64,000 nt of DNA from Altibacter sp. HG106. Its GTDB lineage: Bacteria; Bacteroidota; Bacteroidia; Flavobacteriales; Flavobacteriaceae. Within the stretch, counting starts at the first letter, position 1. Every line of letters begins with the position of its first letter. This document shows, piece by piece, positions 17,061 to 24,896 of the stretch. The stretch spans positions 124,001 through 188,000 of the forward strand of contig NZ_JAQQTD010000002.1 of assembly GCF_028561755.1 (NCBI RefSeq). Direction: 5' to 3'. Below the pieces are notes generated by a model. It was not told the DNA's origin and did no database searches. It saw nothing but the letters and a program-made list of their open reading frames with translations. A program made the position numbers and the translations under genes.

Positions 17061-19577
17061 ATGAAACACACATACCACATACACGGAATGACGTGCAACG
17101 GTTGCAGAACCCACGTCGAGAACACCCTTTCTAAAGTAAAGGGTGTGACCCAAGCGTCGGTCGATTTGGAAAAAGCCGAAGCCACCATCGAAATGGAATC
17201 GCACATTCCTATCGAAACGTTTCAGGAAGCTCTAAAGCAAGATGGTGGTTCGTATAGCATTCACAAACCGGGCGAACATCATCACGAGGATGATTTCGCT
17301 TCCGCGAAAAAGCAAAAACCAAAAGGCAAGGGAACCGGAACGTTCTACTGCCCGATGCACTGTGAGGGCGATAAAACCTATGAAAAGCCGGGCGATTGCC
17401 CAGTCTGCGGAATGGACTTGGTCGAAGAGCAAAAGTTGACTACAACTACTTCTGAACAGTGGACCTGCCCAATGCATCCTGAAATCGTAAAGGACGAGCC
17501 GGGAAGCTGCCCCATCTGTGGAATGGACTTGGTACCGATGGAACCCGACCTATCCGCAGAGGAAAAAACCTATAAAAAACTGCTCAAAAAGTTTTGGATA
17601 GCGGTTGCCTTCACCTTGCCCATCTTTGTGATTGCAATGTCAGAAATGCTGACTAATAACCCCCTGGAAACTGTACTTGATATAAAATACTGGAACTGGA
17701 TCCAGTTCGTGCTTTCCCTTCCCGTTGTTTTCTATGCCACGTGGATGTTTTTTGAACGTGCGTATCGCAGTATCGTCACCTGGAATCTAAATATGTTTAC
17801 GCTCATTGGCATAGGTACCGGAGTGGCTTGGGTTTTTAGTGTTTTTGGGATGCTGTTTCCGCAGCTTTTCCCCCAAGACTTTTTAACCGAATCAGGAACT
17901 GTATTCGTTTATTTTGAGGCGACCACAGTTATTTTAACGCTAGTGCTACTCGGACAGGTACTCGAGGCCCGTGCGCATAGCAAGACCAATAGCGCAGTAA
18001 AAGAATTATTGAAGCTGGCCCCCAATAGAGCTATTAAAGTTGTAGATGGAAATGAAGAGGAAGTTTCCATCGACCAGATAGAGAAAGGAGATATATTACG
18101 AGTGAAACCAGGCGATAAAATTCCTGTTGATGGCAAAATTACCGAAGGCAAAACCACCGTAGATGAATCGATGATTACAGGGGAACCTATTCCCGTGAAT
18201 AAATCTGTCGATGATAAAGTAAGTAGCGGTACCATAAACGGCAACCAGTCGTTCTTGATGGAGGCCGAAAAAGTAGGTAGCGACACATTACTATCCCAAA
18301 TCATCAAAATGGTAAACGATGCCAGTCGCAGTCGTGCACCCATCCAAAAGCTTGCAGATACGGTTTCAGGCTATTTTGTGCCAGTAGTCATATTTATTGC
18401 GGTCACAACCTTTATCGTTTGGGCAATCTGGGGTCTGGAACCCGCTTATGTCTATGGGTTTGTGAATGCAATTGCCGTACTGATAATCGCCTGCCCCTGT
18501 GCCTTGGGGTTGGCCACACCTATGTCCATTATGGTCGGTGTAGGTAAGGGGGCGCAGAATGGCGTACTTATCAAGAATGCTGAATCCCTTGAAAAAATGG
18601 ACAAGGTAGATACCCTTATCGTAGATAAGACTGGAACGATTACCGAGGGAAAACCCACGGTGGAGAAGGTAGGTTCTTTTGATGATAAACGCTTTCGCGA
18701 AAGCGAAATTCTACATCTTATCGCATCTCTAAACAGTTCCAGCGAGCATCCATTGGCTGAAGCTACCGTGAAATACGGAAAGCAGCAGAATGTCGAAATA
18801 TCAAAAACCGAAAACTTCAGCGCAGTAACGGGAAAAGGCGTAGAAGGTACTGTTGATGGCAAGAAGCTCGATTTAGGAAACGATAGGATGATGGAATATG
18901 CCAAGGCTACTATTTCATCTGCTATGCAAGATGAAGCAAAATCCTTTCAAAAACAAGGGAAAACCGTTTCGTATTTAGCTATTGATGGTAAGGTTTCAGG
19001 CTATGTCGTGATAGGCGACAAAATCAAGAAAACAAGCGCCAAGGCCATAAAGGAATTACAGGACAAGGGGATTGCCGTGATAATGCTCACGGGCGATAAC
19101 CACGATACGGCACAGGCCGTAGCATCAGAGCTAAACCTTGCTGACTTTAAAGCAAGTATGTTACCTGAAAATAAGTTGCAGGAAGTTGAAAAACTGCAGA
19201 ATGAAGGGAAGGTGGTCGCAATGGCAGGTGATGGCATAAATGATGCACCGGCACTGGCAAAAAGTAATGTGGGAATCGCTATGGGGACAGGTACCGATGT
19301 AGCCATAGAAAGTGCGATGATAACCTTGGTAAAAGGTGATTTGCACGGTATCGTAAAAGCTAAAAATTTAAGCCATATGGTTATGCGAAATATCAAGCAG
19401 AATCTCTTTTTCGCTTTCATCTATAATACCTTAGGTGTGCCCATTGCGGCTGGAGTGCTATTTCCGTTTTTCGGTTTGTTATTATCACCTATGATTGCAG
19501 CTTTGGCAATGAGTTTTAGTTCCGTATCGGTTATTGCAAATGCCTTACGATTACGTACCAAAAAAATCGATAGCTAA
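17061..19577 (+). CDS. copA: copper-translocating P1B-type ATPase with HMA and two CPMH-type metal-binding domains
   Basis: This 838-residue ATPase pumps Cu+ out of the cytoplasm. It begins with an HMA domain (GMTCNGC, cysteines 12 and 15), then two short heavy-metal-binding modules of the pattern CPMHxE...CPxCGMDL (about 94-120 and 134-158). Eight membrane helices follow, with the copper motif CPC at 478-480, phosphorylation site DKTGT near 525 and hinge GDGINDAP. The last helix carries the MSFSS motif of Cu+ pumps. The next gene starts at the shared A of the stop. Residues 544-548 (RFRES) are a palindrome copy between the CPC helix and the nucleotide domain; a degenerate copy (FASAK) lies in the linker near 79. 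Confidence 0.93.
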   Translation: MKHTYHIHGMTCNGCRTHVENTLSKVKGVTQASVDLEKAEATIEMESHIPIETFQEALKQDGGSYSIHKPGEHHHEDDFASAKKQKPKGKGTGTFYCPMHCEGDKTYEKPGDCPVCGMDLVEEQKLTTTTSEQWTCPMHPEIVKDEPGSCPICGMDLVPMEPDLSAEEKTYKKLLKKFWIAVAFTLPIFVIAMSEMLTNNPLETVLDIKYWNWIQFVLSLPVVFYATWMFFERAYRSIVTWNLNMFTLIGIGTGVAWVFSVFGMLFPQLFPQDFLTESGTVFVYFEATTVILTLVLLGQVLEARAHSKTNSAVKELLKLAPNRAIKVVDGNEEEVSIDQIEKGDILRVKPGDKIPVDGKITEGKTTVDESMITGEPIPVNKSVDDKVSSGTINGNQSFLMEAEKVGSDTLLSQIIKMVNDASRSRAPIQKLADTVSGYFVPVVIFIAVTTFIVWAIWGLEPAYVYGFVNAIAVLIIACPCALGLATPMSIMVGVGKGAQNGVLIKNAESLEKMDKVDTLIVDKTGTITEGKPTVEKVGSFDDKRFRESEILHLIASLNSSSEHPLAEATVKYGKQQNVEISKTENFSAVTGKGVEGTVDGKKLDLGNDRMMEYAKATISSAMQDEAKSFQKQGKTVSYLAIDGKVSGYVVIGDKIKKTSAKAIKELQDKGIAVIMLTGDNHDTAQAVASELNLADFKASMLPENKLQEVEKLQNEGKVVAMAGDGINDAPALAKSNVGIAMGTGTDVAIESAMITLVKGDLHGIVKAKNLSHMVMRNIKQNLFFAFIYNTLGVPIAAGVLFPFFGLLLSPMIAALAMSFSSVSVIANALRLRTKKIDS
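17295..17313. repeat. degenerate GCTTTCGCGAAAGC-like palindrome
   Basis: TTCGCTTCCGCGAAAAAGC resembles the island's 16-bp palindrome with one substitution and two extra A. It encodes F-A-S-A-K in a linker of the copper ATPase. Confidence 0.4.
18690..18705. repeat. in-frame palindrome CGCTTTCGCGAAAGCG (copy 3)
   Basis: A perfect copy inside the copper ATPase gene, read as R-F-R-E-S (residues 544-548), in the same frame as the copy in cusA. Confidence 0.85.
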
Positions 19578-20287
19578 TGGTCAACAGAAAAACAGCAAAA
19601 TGGATTCGAAAAGCCCACCGCTACTTGGGTATCTTCCTGGGTATTCAGTTCCTGATGTGGACGATTAGCGGGATGTATTTTAGCTGGACGGATATCGATG
19701 AAATACACGGCGACCAGTTCAAAAACGAGGAGCCAAAACAGACGGCTTTTTCAGATTTATTGGGTACAGGCCAATTAGATAGTAAGCAACCCATCCAATC
19801 GCTGGAATTATTGGAAATAGCAGAAGAACCTTACTATTGGATAAACGAAGCAAAGCTTTATAATGCCAAAACAGGAGAGGAAAAGGAAGGTATCACTAAA
19901 GAAGAAGCGCAAGAGGTAGCACAAAGATATATACTTCCAGAGCTTAAAATAGCCGCAATAAAAAGAATAGAAGAAGTCGGAGACCACCACGAATATCGAG
20001 GACGCCCCCTACCGGCTTATGAGATTTCGTATGAAACACCACAAAATCTAAAGGCTTATGTGGCTGTCGAAAATGGGGCGTTTCAAACGGTGCGGCATAG
20101 AGATTGGCGCTGGTTCGACTTTCTGTGGATGACCCACACAATGGATTATGACACGAGGGATAACTTCAACACCATTGTTTTAAGAGCCTTTTCGCTCTTA
20201 GGCTTGATAACGGTATTGAGTGGCTTTTTGCTTTGGTATATTTCATCACCAACTCTTAGAAAATTAATTAAAAACAAAAGTAAATAA
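19577..20287 (+). CDS. PepSY-domain membrane protein
   Basis: A 236-residue protein with an N-terminal membrane helix after a basic patch (RKAHRYLGIFLGIQFLMWTISGMYFSW, conserved His), a periplasmic PepSY-like region (about 90-165), and a C-terminal helix (about 205-226). Histidine at either membrane edge is typical of PepSY-TM proteins linked to haem or ferric/cupric reduction. Its ATG overlaps the stop of the copper ATPase (TAATG). It may be a short reductase subunit, but lacks flavin domains. Function inferred only from family and place. Confidence 0.78.
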   Translation: MVNRKTAKWIRKAHRYLGIFLGIQFLMWTISGMYFSWTDIDEIHGDQFKNEEPKQTAFSDLLGTGQLDSKQPIQSLELLEIAEEPYYWINEAKLYNAKTGEEKEGITKEEAQEVAQRYILPELKIAAIKRIEEVGDHHEYRGRPLPAYEISYETPQNLKAYVAVENGAFQTVRHRDWRWFDFLWMTHTMDYDTRDNFNTIVLRAFSLLGLITVLSGFLLWYISSPTLRKLIKNKSK

Positions 20288-20308
20288 GTAACATTAAAAT
20301 CAACTATT

Positions 20309-20797
20309 ATGGAAAATTCAATGGAAAACAAAAAGAAAAATCAATACACAAAATTTGTAGGAATGCTCGCTGCATCCTTTGTTGCAATGTATATCACAAT
20401 GTATCTAAATACCTATGAGTGGGACCACGTGTGGTTTAGCCTAACCCGCTTTTATATGGTTTGTTTAGGGATTGCGGCAATGGCCATTATTATGTTTGTC
20501 GCAATGCGCGGGATGTACAAAAACAAGAAAAAGAATATCGCAATTGTTTTAGGAAGTATAGTATTGTTTGTTAGTGCTTTGACCTTGGTGCGTGAACAAA
20601 AATCAACCGTGGGTGATGTACTTTGGATGAAAGCAATGATACCGCACCACTCAATAGCAATTCTAACAAGTAAAAGAGCAGATATCAAAGACCCTGAAGC
20701 TAAAAAATTGGCAGAAGAAATTATTGAGGCACAATTACGGGAAATCGCACAGATGAAAAAAATTATTTACAGATTAGAAAACGAAAAAGAGGAATAG
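20309..20797 (+). CDS. DUF305 family membrane protein
   Basis: A 162-residue protein with three membrane helices (about 14-32, 47-65, 72-92) and a C-terminal four-helix-type DUF305 segment with MKAMIPHHSIAI and EIIEAQLREIAQMKKII. DUF305 domains resemble ferritin-like bundles and carry a paired-His motif (HH). Members commonly accompany Bacteroidetes copper genes and are thought to bind metal in the periplasm. It lies 21 bp after the PepSY gene and 31 bp before the adaptor gene, so it fits the same operon. Confidence 0.82.
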   Translation: MENSMENKKKNQYTKFVGMLAASFVAMYITMYLNTYEWDHVWFSLTRFYMVCLGIAAMAIIMFVAMRGMYKNKKKNIAIVLGSIVLFVSALTLVREQKSTVGDVLWMKAMIPHHSIAILTSKRADIKDPEAKKLAEEIIEAQLREIAQMKKIIYRLENEKEE

Positions 20798-20828
20798 TAC
20801 GAGTACTTATTTCTATAAAATTATTATT

Positions 20829-22640
20829 ATGAAAAAGAACATTATTTATATAAGTGTTGCAGTTATTGCAGGTTTGTTGGCAGGGTATCTCATATTCGGA
20901 AATTCGGGAACAGAACAAAATGCTGTTAAGGATTTATCTGATATGTCAGATACTCACGACCATTCCGGCGAGTCGGAAAACCAAATGTGGACCTGCTCAA
21001 TGCACCCACAGATTATGCAACCCGAACCGGGTGATTGTCCCATTTGCGGAATGGATTTAATTCCTGCCGAATCTGGTGCAGCTGGCCTTGCAATGAATGA
21101 GATTAAAATGACAGACAATGCAATGGCGCTGGCAAATATCCAAACTTCTATTGTTGGCAAAGGACTAATAGGAAGCAATTCCCTTAAATTATCTGGTAAG
21201 ATAAAAGCCAATGAAGAGTCTAATGCAGTACAGGTCACCTATTTTGGAGGAAGAATCGAAAAACTATACGTAAATTCTACAGGAGAGCGTGTTCGCGCAG
21301 GGCAGCGCTTGGCAACGATTTATTCACCAGATTTGGTTGCGGCACAGCAGGAATTGCTTACCGCTTCATCCTTGAAAGAGTCACAGGCGGAATTGTATAA
21401 GGCTGTTAGAAATAAACTTAAACTTTGGAAGCTTTCAGAAAATCAAATTAACGCCATAGAAACTGCTGGAAAAGTACAAGAGAATTTCCCTGTTTTTGCA
21501 ACCGTATCGGGCACAGTTACACTTAAGATGGTTGAAGAAGGCGACTATGTTAAACAGGGTCAGCCCCTGTACAAAATAGCGAATTTAAATACTGTTTGGG
21601 CAGAATTTGATGCTTATGAAAACCAGATTGCATCCCTAAAAGAAGGGCAAAACATAAAAGTAACCACCAATGCTTATCGCAACGAGGTATTCGACGCCAA
21701 AGTCTCGTTTATTGACCCATTATTAAACTCTGCGACAAGAACTGTAGTTGTGAGAGCGGTTTTACCAAATAAAAAAGACCTCTTTAAGCCAGGAATGTTT
21801 GTAGAAGGAACAATCGAGGGCACTCAAACAAGCACGGAAAATATCGTTTCAATACCTGCCACGGCCGTTATGTGGACAGGTAAGCGCTCTGTAGTCTATG
21901 TAAAGACCAAGCCTGATGTTCCTGTTTTTGAGATGAGAGAAGTTCGGTTGGGTAACGCTACTGGTGATAGTTATACTATCCTCGAAGGTCTTAAAATCGG
22001 AGATGAAGTGGTAACCAACGGAACATTTACCGTAGATGCCGCTGCACAATTACAAGGTAAAAAAAGTATGATGAATGCATCAGGAGGTAAAACGATGACA
22101 GGTCACGAAGGACATCTGGGAATGCAAGAAGGTAGCTTTGGAGAAAATGCAGATAAAACCAATCATTCTCAAATGAAAGAAAGAATTGAAGTTTCTAACA
22201 AATTTCAGAATCAGTTAAAACAGGTTTTCGATGATTATATCCTTTTAAAAGATGCTTTGGTAAAGGATGAGGCTAAAAGCGCTCAACAAGCAGCAAAGCA
22301 AATAGACCAATCCTTGAAAAAAGTGGATATGAAATTATTATCCGGTGAAGAAGCACATAACCATTGGATGACAATTCAGAAAGAGCTGAAGAAATCTGCC
22401 AATGCTATAGAAAAAAGTTCAGATATAGCAAATCAAAGAGTGCATTTCAAGCATCTCTCTGCCCATATGATAAGTGGCGTACAGCTCTTTGGTGTAAACG
22501 AAACAGTTTATAGTGAATTTTGCCCTATGGCAGATAATAATAATGGTGCTTTCTGGTTGAGCTTAGAAAAAGAAATTCGCAATCCGTACTACGGTGAGGC
22601 AATGCTTAAGTGTGGTGAGGTTAGTCAGACAATTGAATAA
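20829..22640 (+). CDS. cusB: CusB-like membrane-fusion adaptor with CPMH domain and C-terminal DUF3347
   Basis: A 603-residue three-part protein. After a membrane anchor (about 5-24) comes a heavy-metal-binding module (WTCSMHPQIMQPEPGDCP, then ICGMDLIP, about 53-78). A standard RND adaptor core follows (about 105-410, with ARAGQRLATIYSPDLVAAQQ and GDYVKQGQPLYKIANL). A His/Met linker leads to a DUF3347 domain (about 458-603: SEFCPMADNN, NPYYGEAMLKCG). The adaptor would link the CusA pump to the TolC-like channel, while both ends could feed copper to it. The pump gene lies 15 kb upstream, so the tripartite system is split. The DUF3347 fusion is the strongest sequence hint that the standalone DUF3347 proteins serve Cu efflux. 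Confidence 0.9.
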   Translation: MKKNIIYISVAVIAGLLAGYLIFGNSGTEQNAVKDLSDMSDTHDHSGESENQMWTCSMHPQIMQPEPGDCPICGMDLIPAESGAAGLAMNEIKMTDNAMALANIQTSIVGKGLIGSNSLKLSGKIKANEESNAVQVTYFGGRIEKLYVNSTGERVRAGQRLATIYSPDLVAAQQELLTASSLKESQAELYKAVRNKLKLWKLSENQINAIETAGKVQENFPVFATVSGTVTLKMVEEGDYVKQGQPLYKIANLNTVWAEFDAYENQIASLKEGQNIKVTTNAYRNEVFDAKVSFIDPLLNSATRTVVVRAVLPNKKDLFKPGMFVEGTIEGTQTSTENIVSIPATAVMWTGKRSVVYVKTKPDVPVFEMREVRLGNATGDSYTILEGLKIGDEVVTNGTFTVDAAAQLQGKKSMMNASGGKTMTGHEGHLGMQEGSFGENADKTNHSQMKERIEVSNKFQNQLKQVFDDYILLKDALVKDEAKSAQQAAKQIDQSLKKVDMKLLSGEEAHNHWMTIQKELKKSANAIEKSSDIANQRVHFKHLSAHMISGVQLFGVNETVYSEFCPMADNNNGAFWLSLEKEIRNPYYGEAMLKCGEVSQTIE

Positions 22641-22649
22641 TTTTTTTTT

Positions 22650-22667
22650 GGATTAATTAAGTAATCC
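22650..22667. terminator. inverted repeat with adjacent T-tract
   Basis: GGATTA-ATTAAG-TAATCC is a perfect 6-bp inverted repeat 9 bp after the adaptor stop, preceded by nine T. Since the T-run is on the 5' side and the stem is A/T-rich, a terminator for the plus strand is uncertain. Confidence 0.3.
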
Positions 22668-22687
22668 TTGTCATATAAAGAAGTACG

Positions 22688-22861
22688 ATGATGAGTGAAA
22701 GCAGAAGAAATAGAAGAAAGGAAAAAAGAAAAACTTCCAAAAGCGAAATCTCTAGAAAAGATAAAGTTATTGGCATACTAGCAATGGTAGCCATTTTTAT
22801 GGCTGCAGTAATCGCAATAATATTAATGAATCTTGGTTTTTTCAAACATTTGTTTGAATGA
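22688..22861 (+). CDS. small basic single-helix membrane protein
   Basis: A 57-residue protein: a highly basic N-terminus (SRRNRRKEKRKTSKSEISRK) then one membrane helix (about 27-48). The TGA overlaps the ATG of the AraC-type regulator gene as ATGA, so the pair is translationally coupled. A frameshifted relative with the same layout lies at 45369. The basic tail could bind nucleic acid or membrane lipid; no known family is recognised. Its conserved layout in two places supports it as a real gene. Confidence 0.65.
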   Translation: MMSESRRNRRKEKRKTSKSEISRKDKVIGILAMVAIFMAAVIAIILMNLGFFKHLFE

Positions 22862-23427
22862 TAAAAAATATCCTACATATAAAAAATATGGTTTGCCCGC
22901 GATGCATATCTTCTGTTTCGCGAATCTTAGAAGATATGAATATTTCCTATCGTACAATAAAGTTGGGCGAAGTACAATTGGACGCTCAACTTGAAAATGA
23001 GGACAGGGCGGTCTTATCCAAAAAATTAAATGAAGAGGGCTTCAGTATCATAAACAATCGTAAAGCACAACTCATTGAAAGAATGAAAAACTTGGTTGTA
23101 AAAACCATTCACCATTCCAATGAAGGTAAAGACGTTATTTGGGCTAAGCTCATAAGCAATGAATTTCACCTGGATTATAAATATTTAAGTTCATTATTCT
23201 CATCTGTTGAAGGTATAACTTTAGAGCAGTTCATCATCAATCAAAAGATTGAGCGCATAAAAGAACTAATAGTTTATGATGAATTAACCTTAAGTGAGAT
23301 AGCTTTTAATTTAAACTATAGTAGTGTTGCTTATTTAAGCAATCAGTTTAAAAAGCTGACAGGGATGCCCCCTTCAAAATTTAAGAAGAGTACGAATCAA
23401 AATCGCAAATCTTTGGATGAGATTTGA
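22858..23427 (+). CDS. AraC-family regulator with N-terminal HMA-like domain
   Basis: This 189-residue protein joins an N-terminal ferredoxin-like HMA domain (about 1-70; NMVCPRC with cysteines 13 and 16) to a C-terminal AraC-type double helix-turn-helix (about 85-185; LTLSEIAFNLNYSSVAYLSN and FKKLTGMPPSKFKK). The HMA part would bind Cu+ or Ag+ and tune DNA binding, making this a one-component metal sensor. Its ATG overlaps the preceding small membrane protein gene. It closes the copper block and is the only transcription factor within it, so it is the likely regulator. Targets unknown. Confidence 0.85.
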   Translation: MIKNILHIKNMVCPRCISSVSRILEDMNISYRTIKLGEVQLDAQLENEDRAVLSKKLNEEGFSIINNRKAQLIERMKNLVVKTIHHSNEGKDVIWAKLISNEFHLDYKYLSSLFSSVEGITLEQFIINQKIERIKELIVYDELTLSEIAFNLNYSSVAYLSNQFKKLTGMPPSKFKKSTNQNRKSLDEI

Positions 23428-23608
23428 TAAAAAGTTCCATTAGAATAAGGGATTTCTTGTTTGTAAGCTCAAGGAAAGTGTACGCTAAAGCCCACATCAT
23501 TAAGGCTAAAAGAGCTTTATTTCTTAAACACTCTACCGTAAACCTAAAATAATTCAAAATAAATTTGGAGACCACCCCTATGCCAACCCCATCTTTGTCG
23601 TGTAATTA

Positions 23609-23625
23609 ATTTTAATCATTAAAAT
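23609..23625. promoter_or_regulatory. operator-like inverted repeat
   Basis: ATTTTAAT-C-ATTAAAAT is a perfect 8-1-8 inverted repeat 9 bp before the thioredoxin-like gene. It could be the operator of a metal regulator (ArsR, CsoR or Fur family). About 200 bp upstream, between 23428 and 23608, no gene is seen. Confidence 0.4.
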
Positions 23626-23634
23626 CCTAAAAAG

Positions 23635-23907
23635 ATGAATCGACAAATTGAAGTATTCACGGCTGGATGTCCAGTATGTGAACCAGTAGTAAAAATGGTA
23701 AAAGAAATGGCTTGCGACTCTTGTGAAGTTACTGTTTATAATACAGTTGAACAATGTGACGAAAAAGTCTGTGTTGACAAAATGAAAGAGTACAACATCA
23801 ATTCCCTGCCTGCAGTTGCTGTAAACGGCAAATTACTTTCTTGCTGTAAAAACAGAGGAGTAAATAAAGATGAATTAATCGCTGCTGGAGTTGGAAAGGC
23901 AATCTAA
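23635..23907 (+). CDS. thioredoxin/glutaredoxin-like small protein
   Basis: A 90-residue protein with a thioredoxin fold: FTAGCPVCEP gives a CxxC at 12 and 15, and the cis-proline region is INSLPAVAVNG. Six further cysteines (CDSC, CDEKVC, SCC) are unusual and suggest thiol chemistry with a soft metal such as mercury. It opens the mercury-type block, ahead of the CsoR-HMA gene. Small thioredoxin-like proteins of this kind occur near Bacteroidetes mercury genes. A reducing or metal-relay role is inferred. Confidence 0.78.
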   Translation: MNRQIEVFTAGCPVCEPVVKMVKEMACDSCEVTVYNTVEQCDEKVCVDKMKEYNINSLPAVAVNGKLLSCCKNRGVNKDELIAAGVGKAI

Positions 23908-23931
23908 AAAGAAGTTGCTAAATTTAACATC

Positions 23932-23971
23932 AATACATTCCAAACGCTGTTTACAGCGTTTGGAATGTATT
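23932..23971. promoter_or_regulatory. perfect 19-bp inverted repeat before csoR-HMA gene
   Basis: AATACATTCCAAACGCTGT, then TT, then its exact complement: a perfect 19-bp stem with a 2-nt centre. It ends 14 bp before the ATG at 23986 and starts 25 bp after the preceding stop. It may be an operator for the regulator, or a terminator-like hairpin between the two genes. As no good T-run follows and the symmetry is perfect, I favour an operator. Confidence 0.55.
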
Positions 23972-23985
23972 TAATTGAAATCATT

Positions 23986-24567
23986 ATGCTGCCAAAAGAT
24001 TTAACCAAAGACCTTAAAGACCGTCTAAAGAATATCAACGGACAAGTAGAAGGGCTTTTAAATATGCTTGATAAAAGTGATAATCCTGCTCAAATTCTCA
24101 ATCAGTTTAAAGCGGTCAATAAAGGTTTTGAAAAAGCCCAATATCTGCTTTTAGATGAAGTGTTCAGAAAGACATTAGCTATTAAAATTGCAGAAGCATT
24201 GGAAACTTGCCCAGGCAATTGCGGTCAAGAGGAAAAAATTGCAACCATAAGACAGCAGTTTCCAAACTTAAATCTTTACGAGCTTACTGATAAGATGGAA
24301 GAAATTGAATCCATTTATGAATTTCTACAAACAAATACAGAAGAAAATATGCAAACTATAACGCTAAAAATTGACAATATGGTGTGTCAAGGATGTGCTG
24401 AAAAAATAACGGACATTTTAAAAGAATTAAAAGGAACAAAAAAGATAAAAACCAAAGTGATTAAGAAATTGGTACAAGTTGAATTTAATCCAGACCTGAT
24501 AAATGAATCAGAAATAGAAACTGCCTTGACCAAATCAGGATATCAACCAAAAAAAGCTGTTATATGA
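23986..24567 (+). CDS. CsoR/RcnR-type (DUF156) regulator fused to HMA domain
   Basis: From the ATG at 23986 this is a 193-residue protein. Residues 1-75 are the helical CsoR/RcnR fold (RLKNINGQVEGLLNML). A linker with CPGNC (about 80) follows, then a C-terminal HMA domain (about 123-193; NMVCQGC). CsoR-type sensors usually bind metal with a conserved Cys-His-Cys set, which is not visible here (DNPAQIL and LLDEVF stand at those places). Sensing may therefore have moved to the HMA or the CPGNC. An upstream in-frame ATG would lie inside the 40-bp inverted repeat, so I chose the internal start. It overlaps the next gene by ATGA. Confidence 0.82.
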   Translation: MLPKDLTKDLKDRLKNINGQVEGLLNMLDKSDNPAQILNQFKAVNKGFEKAQYLLLDEVFRKTLAIKIAEALETCPGNCGQEEKIATIRQQFPNLNLYELTDKMEEIESIYEFLQTNTEENMQTITLKIDNMVCQGCAEKITDILKELKGTKKIKTKVIKKLVQVEFNPDLINESEIETALTKSGYQPKKAVI

Positions 24568-24896
24568 AATCCGTTTTCAATTCTTCATTATTTTTATTGT
24601 TTATGCTTTTAACGGGTTGTGCTGAAAACAGTAATAAAAGTAAGCAAACTGACATAAATCAAGCTGATAACGTTTCTGTTGAAATTTCTATTGAAGGAAT
24701 GAGCTGTATGTCTTGCGTAGCAAATGTGAAAAAGACACTTTCTGATTTGAACGGTATAAAGGAAGTAAAAGTTAGCCTTGAAAACAAAAATGCAACACTA
24801 CAATACAATCCAAATATCATTCCAATAGACAAGATAAAGCAATCCATTAATGAAATTGGTTATAATGCGGGAACTGTGAAAACATTATCTCAATGA
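24564..24896 (+). CDS. MerP-like HMA lipoprotein
   Basis: A 110-residue lipoprotein (lipobox LLTGC near 18) with one HMA domain (about 37-108; GMSCMSC). It resembles periplasmic MerP, which hands Hg2+ to a membrane transporter, but it is lipid-anchored. It overlaps the stop of the CsoR-HMA gene and the start of the CcdA-like gene by ATGA, so the three proteins are translationally coupled. Copper binding cannot be excluded. Confidence 0.82.
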   Translation: MKSVFNSSLFLLFMLLTGCAENSNKSKQTDINQADNVSVEISIEGMSCMSCVANVKKTLSDLNGIKEVKVSLENKNATLQYNPNIIPIDKIKQSINEIGYNAGTVKTLSQ

